Positions 31,828-36,838 of a stretch of 36,838 nt of DNA are shown here, in pieces. The notes beneath the pieces are model-generated. The model saw only the letters and a program-made list of their open reading frames with translations, did not search any database and had not been told where the DNA came from. This DNA comes from Mycolicibacterium sp. (GTDB lineage: Bacteria; Actinomycetota; Actinomycetes; Mycobacteriales; Mycobacteriaceae), in contig JACJWN010000016.1 in the NCBI GenBank assembly GCA_020637165.1, positions 1 to 36,838 of the forward strand. Direction: 5' to 3'. How positions within the stretch are numbered: position 1 is the first letter of the stretch; every line of letters begins with the position of its first letter. Both the position numbers and the translations under genes were made by a program.

Positions 31828-34626
31828 CTAGGCCACCCCGGGGTCCGAGGTCTGCTCCGGGGCGGCCAGCACGTCGTCGATCTGGTACTCCCGCGCCGCC
31901 GCGACCGCCACCGACGGGTCGATCTCGCCGTCGCGGGCCAGCGCCTCGAGCACGGCGACGACCACCGACTCGGCATCGGTGTTGAAGTAGCGCCGGGCCG
32001 CGGGCCGGGTATCGGAGAAGCCGAACCCGTCGGTGCCGAGGGTGACGTAGGTGCCCGGGACCCAGGGGCGGATCTGCTCGGGCACGGCGCGCATCCAGTC
32101 ACTGACCGCGACGACGGGGCCGGTGGTCCTGGCCAGTTGCTCGGTGACGAAGGGGGTGGGGGCGGGGCGTTCGGGATGGCGCAGGAGTTGCTTCTGCACC
32201 TCGAGGCCGTCGCGGTGCATCTCGTTCCAGCTCGTCACCGACCAGACGTCGGCAGCGACGTCCCAGCGCTCGGCCAGCATGGCCGCGGCGCGCAGCGCGT
32301 CGGGCATCGCCACCCCGGAGGCCAGGATCTGGGCTGTGCTGCTGCGCTTCTCGCTGGTCGCCCGGTAGCGGTACATCCCGCGCAGCAGGGCCTCCACGTC
32401 GAGGTTGTCGGGCTCGGCCGGCTGGGCGTAGGGCTCGTTGTAGATGGTGATGTAGAAGTAGACGTTCTCCGGGTTCTCGCCGAACATCCGGGCCAGGCCG
32501 CTTTCGATGATGTAGGCGATCTCGTAGGCGAAGGCGGGGTCGTAGGCCACCACCGCGGGGTTGGTCGAGGCCAGCAGCAGCGAGTGCCCGTCGGCGTGCT
32601 GAAGGCCCTCGCCGGTGAGCGTGGTGCGTCCCGCGGTGGCGCCGAGCACGAAACCGCGGGCCATCTGGTCGGCGGCCGCCCAGAAGCTGTCGCCGGTGCG
32701 CTGGAAGCCGAACATCGAATAGAAGATGTAGACCGGGATCATCGGCTGGTTGTGGGTCGAGTACGCGGTGCCGACCGCGGTGAACGCGGCGGTGGAGCCG
32801 GCCTCGTTGATGCCCTCGTGCAGGATCTGGCCCTTCGGGCTTTCCTTGTAGGCCAGCATGAGCTGGGCGTCGACCGCGGTGTAGAGCTGGCCGTTGCGGT
32901 TGTAGATCTTGAGGGTGGGGAACCACGAGTCCATCCCGAAGGTGCGGGCCTCGTCGGGGATGATCGGCACGATGCGACGGCCCACGCCGTTTTCGCCGGT
33001 TTCGCGCAGCAGCTCCTTGAACACCCGCACGGTCGCCATCGTGGTGGCCACCTCCTGGTGGCCCGAGCCGGCCTTGAGCGCCTTGTAGACCTCGCGCGGG
33101 GGCAGGTCCAGCGCCTTGGACTTGGTGCGTCGCTGCGGCAGGAAGCCGCCGAGCGCGGTGCGCCGGTCGAGCAGGTAGCGGATCTCGGGGGATTCCGGTC
33201 CCGGGTGGTAGTACGGCGGAAGGTAGGGGTTCTCCTCGAGTTGGGCGTCGCTGACCGGGATCCGCATGAAGTCGCGGAAGTCCTTGAGGTCCTGCAGGGT
33301 GAATTTCTTCATCTGGTGGGTGGCGTTGCGGCCCTGGAAGTGTGTGCCGAGCGTGTAGCCCTTGATGGTCTTTGCCAGTATCACCGTGGGCTGGCCCTGG
33401 TGTTCGGTCGCTGCGCGGTAGGCGGCGTAGACCTTGCGGTAGTCGTGGCCGCCGCGCTTGAGGTTCCAGATCTCGCTGTCGCTCATGTGGTCGACCAGTG
33501 CCTTGGTACGCGGATCCCGGCCGAAGAAGTGTTCGCGCACATAGGCGCCGTCGTTGGCCTTGTAGGTTTGGAAGTCGCCGTCGGGAGTGCGGTTCATCAG
33601 GTTCACCAGCGCGCCGCCGGAATCGGCGTGCAGCAGGGCGTCCCACTCGCGGCCCCAGACCACCTTGATGACGTTCCAGCCCGCCCCGCGGAAGAACGAC
33701 TCCAGCTCCTGGATGATCTTGCCGTTTCCGCGGACCGGCCCATCGAGGCGCTGCAGGTTGCAGTTGATGACGAAGGTCAGGTTGTCCAGCGCCTCGTTGG
33801 CCGCCACCTGGATCAGTCCGCGGCTTTCCGGCTCGTCCATCTCACCATCGCCGAGAAAGGCCCACACGTGCTGATCGGAGGTGTCCTTGATGCCGCGATC
33901 ATGCAGGTAGTGGTTGACCCGCGCCTGGTAAATGGCGTTCATCGGCCCCAGCCCCATCGAGACCGTCGGGAACTCCCAGAAGTCCGGCATGAGGCGGGGG
34001 TGCGGGTAGGACGGCAGACCGCCGCCGGGGTGGCTGTGCTCCTGGCGGAAGCCGTCTAGTTTGTCGGCGGACAGCCGTCCCTCGAGGAAGGCCCGCGCGT
34101 AGATACCCGGGGAGGCGTGGCCCTGGATGAACACCTGATCGCCGCCGCCGGGGTGGGACTTGCCGCGGAAGAAATGGTTGAAGCCGACCTCGTAGAGCGC
34201 CGCCGAGGAGGCGTAGGTGGAGATGTGGCCGCCGACACCGACTCCGGGCCGCTGTGCCCGGTGCACCATGATCGCGGCGTTCCACCGCATCCAGCGCCGG
34301 TAGCGGCGCTCGACGTCCTCGTCGCCGGGGAACCAGGGCTCCATTTCGGTCGGGATGGTGTTGACGTAGTCCGTCGATGTCAGGGCTGGGATCGCGACCC
34401 GCTTCTCGCCGGCGCGCTCGAGCAGGCGCAGCATCAGGTAGCGGGCGCGGGCCGGCCCGGAGCGGGACAGCAGGTCGTCGAAGGACTCCAGCCACTCGGA
34501 GGTCTCTTCGGGGTCGATATCCGGCAGATACGAGGCGACGCCCTCGCGGATCACCCGAACGCGATCGGATTCGTTTGAACTCCCGGAGCCCCGGCTCCGT
34601 TGATCGCGCGCGAACTGGCTCGTCAC
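31828..34626 (-). CDS. aceE: pyruvate dehydrogenase E1 component AceE
   Basis: This homodimeric-type E1 of 932 residues uses thiamine diphosphate to decarboxylate pyruvate, supplying acetyl groups to acetyl-CoA. The ThDP/Mg motif is in [16 protein letters not shown] with the matching NLQRLDGPV about 35 residues on. The frame is open further upstream, but the GTG at 34626 ([11 protein letters not shown]) has a GAGGAG site. It precedes mabR and the FAS-II genes, linking acetyl-CoA supply to mycolate synthesis. It is divergent from the lipoprotein gene with 128 bp between. Confidence 0.96.
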   Translation of the reverse strand: MTSQFARDQRSRGSGSSNESDRVRVIREGVASYLPDIDPEETSEWLESFDDLLSRSGPARARYLMLRLLERAGEKRVAIPALTSTDYVNTIPTEMEPWFPGDEDVERRYRRWMRWNAAIMVHRAQRPGVGVGGHISTYASSAALYEVGFNHFFRGKSHPGGGDQVFIQGHASPGIYARAFLEGRLSADKLDGFRQEHSHPGGGLPSYPHPRLMPDFWEFPTVSMGLGPMNAIYQARVNHYLHDRGIKDTSDQHVWAFLGDGEMDEPESRGLIQVAANEALDNLTFVINCNLQRLDGPVRGNGKIIQELESFFRGAGWNVIKVVWGREWDALLHADSGGALVNLMNRTPDGDFQTYKANDGAYVREHFFGRDPRTKALVDHMSDSEIWNLKRGGHDYRKVYAAYRAATEHQGQPTVILAKTIKGYTLGTHFQGRNATHQMKKFTLQDLKDFRDFMRIPVSDAQLEENPYLPPYYHPGPESPEIRYLLDRRTALGGFLPQRRTKSKALDLPPREVYKALKAGSGHQEVATTMATVRVFKELLRETGENGVGRRIVPIIPDEARTFGMDSWFPTLKIYNRNGQLYTAVDAQLMLAYKESPKGQILHEGINEAGSTAAFTAVGTAYSTHNQPMIPVYIFYSMFGFQRTGDSFWAAADQMARGFVLGATAGRTTLTGEGLQHADGHSLLLASTNPAVVAYDPAFAYEIAYIIESGLARMFGENPENVYFYITIYNEPYAQPAEPDNLDVEALLRGMYRYRATSEKRSSTAQILASGVAMPDALRAAAMLAERWDVAADVWSVTSWNEMHRDGLEVQKQLLRHPERPAPTPFVTEQLARTTGPVVAVSDWMRAVPEQIRPWVPGTYVTLGTDGFGFSDTRPAARRYFNTDAESVVVAVLEALARDGEIDPSVAVAAAREYQIDDVLAAPEQTSDPGVA

Positions 34627-34740
34627 TTCCGCTCCTCGGTGGGTGGGGGAGTAGGTGCTGGGTACCTGTCCTATCGTGCCGCACTCGGGCCGCTCGCGAC
34701 GCGGAGTTGGTGCCGCGCGCCGATCCGGGCCCAAACCCGG

Positions 34741-34746
34741 TAACGT
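34741..34746 (+). promoter_or_regulatory. candidate -10 TAACGT of lipoprotein gene
   Basis: TAACGT is followed by 8 nt and the GTG at 34755, close to the leaderless spacing. The intervening CAGCGGGT has no Shine-Dalgarno match. Confidence 0.4.
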
Positions 34747-34754
34747 CAGCGGGT

Positions 34755-35327
34755 GTGCTGAGCGGAAGTGCGGGCAGGGGGCGGATCGCCGGACTGCTGG
34801 CCGGGGGCGCGGCAGCGGTGTCCATGGGGGTGGTGGGGTGTACCTCCGTCACCGACGGCGACGCCGCGGTCAACGCCGTGGAGGCGCCGGCCTACCGCAC
34901 CTCGGTGTCGATTTCATCGTCGCAGTCCGCCGCCAGTTCCAGTGCCCGGGAATCTGAACGCCAGGCCTCGCGGACCACCGAGGCGATCCATGCCGTGTGC
35001 GAGACGTTGTCGATCACCAGCGCCGACGCCATCGACGCCGTCAACGAGTATGTCGATGCGTTCAACGAGGAGGGCGGCAACGTGGCCACTACCGAGGGGC
35101 CGGCGGTCGATGCCCTCGATCAGAGTGCCGACGCGGTGGGGAACAGCATCGGCGACGAGGTGCCCGACGATTTGCTGGAGGCATTCCAGGCCTGGATCGA
35201 CAGCGCCTCGGCCACCTCCGAGGCGATCGTCGACCAGGCACCACCCTGGGAGTTCAACAAGGTCATCGGCGATCTCAACGACGCCCGGGCCGAAGCCCTC
35301 AGGCTCTGCGACGACACGTACCGCTGA
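34755..35327 (+). CDS. lipoprotein of unknown function (Rv2240c-like position)
   Basis: This 190-residue protein has a signal segment (residues 8-28) and lipobox VVGC, with C29 as the lipidated residue. The mature part is Ser/Ala/Asp/Glu-rich and probably helical, with cysteines near residues 83 and 185. The text [20 protein letters not shown] and [20 protein letters not shown] has no recognised domain. It is divergent from aceE, as Rv2240c is from Rv2241. Confidence 0.75.
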   Translation: MLSGSAGRGRIAGLLAGGAAAVSMGVVGCTSVTDGDAAVNAVEAPAYRTSVSISSSQSAASSSARESERQASRTTEAIHAVCETLSITSADAIDAVNEYVDAFNEEGGNVATTEGPAVDALDQSADAVGNSIGDEVPDDLLEAFQAWIDSASATSEAIVDQAPPWEFNKVIGDLNDARAEALRLCDDTYR

Positions 35328-35379
35328 ACCGGTGGGCGGCTAAACCGACCGCGGGGAGGACGGCTGGGACCCGTCGTGG

Positions 35380-35401
35380 CACGATAGGCGCACGATAGGC
35401 G
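35380..35401 (+). repeat. perfect 11-bp tandem duplication
   Basis: CACGATAGGCG occurs twice in a row (35380-35390, 35391-35401) in the 100-bp gap before the DUF3052 gene. It contains a GATAGG that may belong to the promoter, so the duplication could change promoter spacing. Confidence 0.75.
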
Positions 35402-35427
35402 GTCGACACAGGAGGAGGTCCGAGACG

Positions 35428-35859
35428 GTGGTCGCCGCGGGTGACGGCGGGCGGAACTACGCCCAGAGGCTGGACATCCACCACGATCAGATCGTCCAGG
35501 AGTTGGGCTGGGACGATGACTCCGACGACGACATTCGCGCTGACATCGAGGAGGCCTGCGGCAGCGACCTGCTCGACGAGGACGCCGATGAGGTCATCGA
35601 CGTGGTGCTGCTCTGGTGGCGCGACAGCGACGGGGATCTGGTGGATCGCTTGATGGATGCGATCACGCCCCTGGCCGAAGACGGGATCATCTGGGTTCTG
35701 ACACCCAAGACGGGCAAGCCCGGTCACGTTCAACCGGCCGATATCGCCGAGGCGGCTCCCACCGCCGGTCTGATGCAGACATCGTCGGCGAATCTTGGTG
35801 ACTGGATCGGCAGTCGCTTGGTGCAACCGAAATCCAAGGCCGCCGGGAGGCACTCATGA
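35428..35859 (+). CDS. DUF3052 family protein (Rv2239c-like)
   Basis: This 143-residue small acidic protein has the DUF3052 pattern: [20 protein letters not shown], the acidic [19 protein letters not shown], and [16 protein letters not shown] near residue 90. Its function is unknown. An AGGAGGAGG ribosome site lies about 10 nt before the GTG. The stop overlaps the ahpE ATG (ATGA at 35856), as in the M. tuberculosis pair Rv2239c-Rv2238c. Confidence 0.88.
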   Translation: MVAAGDGGRNYAQRLDIHHDQIVQELGWDDDSDDDIRADIEEACGSDLLDEDADEVIDVVLLWWRDSDGDLVDRLMDAITPLAEDGIIWVLTPKTGKPGHVQPADIAEAAPTAGLMQTSSANLGDWIGSRLVQPKSKAAGRHS

Positions 35860-36320
35860 CGCTGGAGGTCGGGGCTGAGGCGCCGGACTTCACCCTCAAG
35901 GACCAGAACGGCCAGCCCGTCACCCTGAGTGACTTCCGCGGCCGCAAGAATGTGCTGCTGGTCTTCTTCCCGCTGGCGTTCACCGGCATCTGCCAGGGCG
36001 AACTCGACGAGGTGCGGGACAACCTGTCGGCTTACGACAACGATGAGACCGCCACCCTCGCGGTCTCGGTGGGGCCGTCCCCGACGCACAAGATCTGGGC
36101 CACGGAAAGCGGGTTCACCTTTCCGGTGCTGTCCGACTTCTGGCCGCACGGCGAGGTGGCGCAGGCCTACGGGGTGTTCAACTCGGGCGCCGGTTTCGCC
36201 AACCGCGGGACCTTCGTCATCGATCGGGCCGGGGTGATCCGGTTCGCCGAGTGCAAGGAGCCCGGTGAGGCCCGCGACCAGAAGGTGTGGACCGACGCGC
36301 TGGCGTCGCTGAAGGCCTGA
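35856..36320 (+). CDS. ahpE: alkyl hydroperoxidase AhpE (1-Cys peroxiredoxin)
   Basis: This 154-residue peroxiredoxin reduces peroxides and peroxynitrite. The active-site motif P39-x3-T43-x2-C46 sits in [19 protein letters not shown], with R117 as the conserved arginine. The sequence is very close to what I recall of Rv2238c. An unusual second cysteine, C133 (FAECKEPGE), stands where I recall a methionine in M. tuberculosis AhpE. It is coupled to the DUF3052 gene. Confidence 0.94.
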   Translation: MTLEVGAEAPDFTLKDQNGQPVTLSDFRGRKNVLLVFFPLAFTGICQGELDEVRDNLSAYDNDETATLAVSVGPSPTHKIWATESGFTFPVLSDFWPHGEVAQAYGVFNSGAGFANRGTFVIDRAGVIRFAECKEPGEARDQKVWTDALASLKA

Positions 36321-36368
36321 GGCGGGATTTCCCAACCCACGCGGGCGGCGGGTAGCCTGCCCGGGCAC

Positions 36369-36443
36369 GGGCGTGTAGCTCAGTGGTAGAGCTCTGGTTT
36401 TACACACCAGCGGTCGGCGGTTCGATACCGTCCACGCCCACCA
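36369..36443 (+). tRNA. tRNA-Val (anticodon TAC)
   Basis: The acceptor stem GGGCGTG (36369-36375) pairs with CACGCCC (36433-36439). The D-arm contains AGCTCAGTGGTAGAGC. The anticodon stem CTGGT/ACCAG encloses the loop TTTACAC with anticodon TAC at 36401-36403. The T-loop reads GGTTCGATACC. A discriminator A and an encoded CCA (36441-36443) end the gene. Confidence 0.96.
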
Positions 36444-36475
36444 CTTCAGCCGTGGTGACTACCGTCGGGATTCGT

Positions 36476-36838
36476 TCAGGTCGTGGCCCCGGCGAGGGTT
36501 TCCAGCCGGACCAGCCGGCGGTGCACCTCGGCGGCCAGCAAGTCGCCCAGAACATCCTCGAGCGAGACCTGGATGTCGATCGGGGCGCCGATCTCTTCGG
36601 TGCCCAGGTAGGACGCCGCGACGAGGGCCTCGACCGGCGATCGGCCGAACGCCCTGGCCACGCTGATCACCGTCTCGGCCTTGGGCTGAGTCTTGCCCAG
36701 CAGCCAGTTGCACACCGACAGCCGCCCGATCCCGATCCGCTCGGCGATCTGGGCCTGGGTGAGCCCGCCGCTGATGCGGCGAATGTACTGCGGCCACGTC
36801 TCCGGAGCCGTCAGTGCCCTGCCGTCTGAACCAGCCCT
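36476..36838 (-). CDS. XRE-like helix-turn-helix protein, 5' end beyond the window
   Basis: The frame is open to the window edge. The readable text has an N-terminal helix-turn-helix ISGGLTQAQIAERIGIGRLS followed by VCNWLLGKTQPKAETVISVA. A short helical tail ends ETLAGATT. No ATG, GTG or TTG occurs in frame before the helix-turn-helix, apart from a GTG inside it at 36715. The true start therefore lies at or beyond 36838. It resembles phage- or host-type regulators choosing by nutrient or lysogeny state; the target is unknown. It is convergent with the tRNA. Confidence 0.75.
   Translation of the reverse strand, partial: RAGSDGRALTAPETWPQYIRRISGGLTQAQIAERIGIGRLSVCNWLLGKTQPKAETVISVARAFGRSPVEALVAASYLGTEEIGAPIDIQVSLEDVLGDLLAAEVHRRLVRLETLAGATT

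Noticed and set aside
32137-34059. 640-codon plus-strand open frame opposite aceE
   Set aside because: It is the complement of a clearly real E1 gene. The frame is open only because of high GC, and the peptide has no family features.

Overview
The window is high-GC actinobacterial chromosome and almost certainly comes from a pigmented mycobacterium (Mycolicibacterium/Mycobacterium). The evidence is the FAS-II mycolate operon (accD6-kasB-kasA-acpM-fabD-mabR behind aceE), mycothiol-dependent mscR, ahpE, a DUF3145 protein, a 13E12-type DUF222/HNH gene with a mycobacterial SOS box, and many GTG or leaderless starts. From about 11.3 kb to the right edge the gene order matches, in inverted orientation, what I recall of M. 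tuberculosis Rv2260 down to Rv2238c. That synteny is from memory, not from a search.

Layout. (1) 1-0.8 kb: two small exported proteins, a lipoprotein and a DUF732 protein. (2) 0.9-8.7 kb: a compact, mostly start/stop-overlapping carotenoid operon, crtE-crtI-crtB-crtYc-crtYd-crtT-crtU plus a Rieske non-heme iron oxygenase. The gene set predicts GGPP to phytoene to lycopene to beta-carotene to an aromatic isorenieratene-type carotenoid, possibly further oxidised by the Rieske enzyme. Several junctions carry short tandem duplications. (3) 8.7-11.3 kb: a convergent SABATH-type methyltransferase behind a LapA-like membrane protein, then a divergent MDR dehydrogenase. (4) 11.3-14.5 kb: metallo-beta-lactamase hydrolase plus mscR, a divergent serine hydrolase, and the DUF3145 protein. 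(5) 14.5-20.05 kb: an accessory stretch breaking the conserved order. It holds a frameshifted gene remnant, a PAP2 phosphatase, a decayed flavoprotein pseudogene, a DyP peroxidase-encapsulin nanocompartment operon and an SOS-controlled DUF222/HNH gene. (6) 20.05-25.1 kb: a lipid/glycerolipid block (secreted repeat protein, diacylglycerol kinase, AGPS-like FAD oxidase, divergent TetR regulator and glpD) ending in a perfect 23-bp-stem hairpin. (7) 25.1-34.6 kb: the FAS-II operon, MabR with a candidate operator, and pyruvate dehydrogenase E1. (8) 34.7-36.8 kb: lipoprotein, DUF3052 protein, AhpE, tRNA-Val(TAC) and a partial HTH protein running off the edge.

How it works together. The carotenoid operon, DyP-encapsulin, AhpE and MscR all bear on oxidative or nitrosative stress. 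The aceE/FAS-II block supplies acetyl-CoA and elongates meromycolate chains under MabR. The Rv2251-Rv2252/TetR/GlpD-like block concerns glycerol and ether or phospholipid metabolism. The least-described elements are the Rieske oxygenase in the aromatic-carotenoid operon, the recurrent tandem duplications at gene junctions, and the leaderless SOS promoter whose LexA box covers the start codon.
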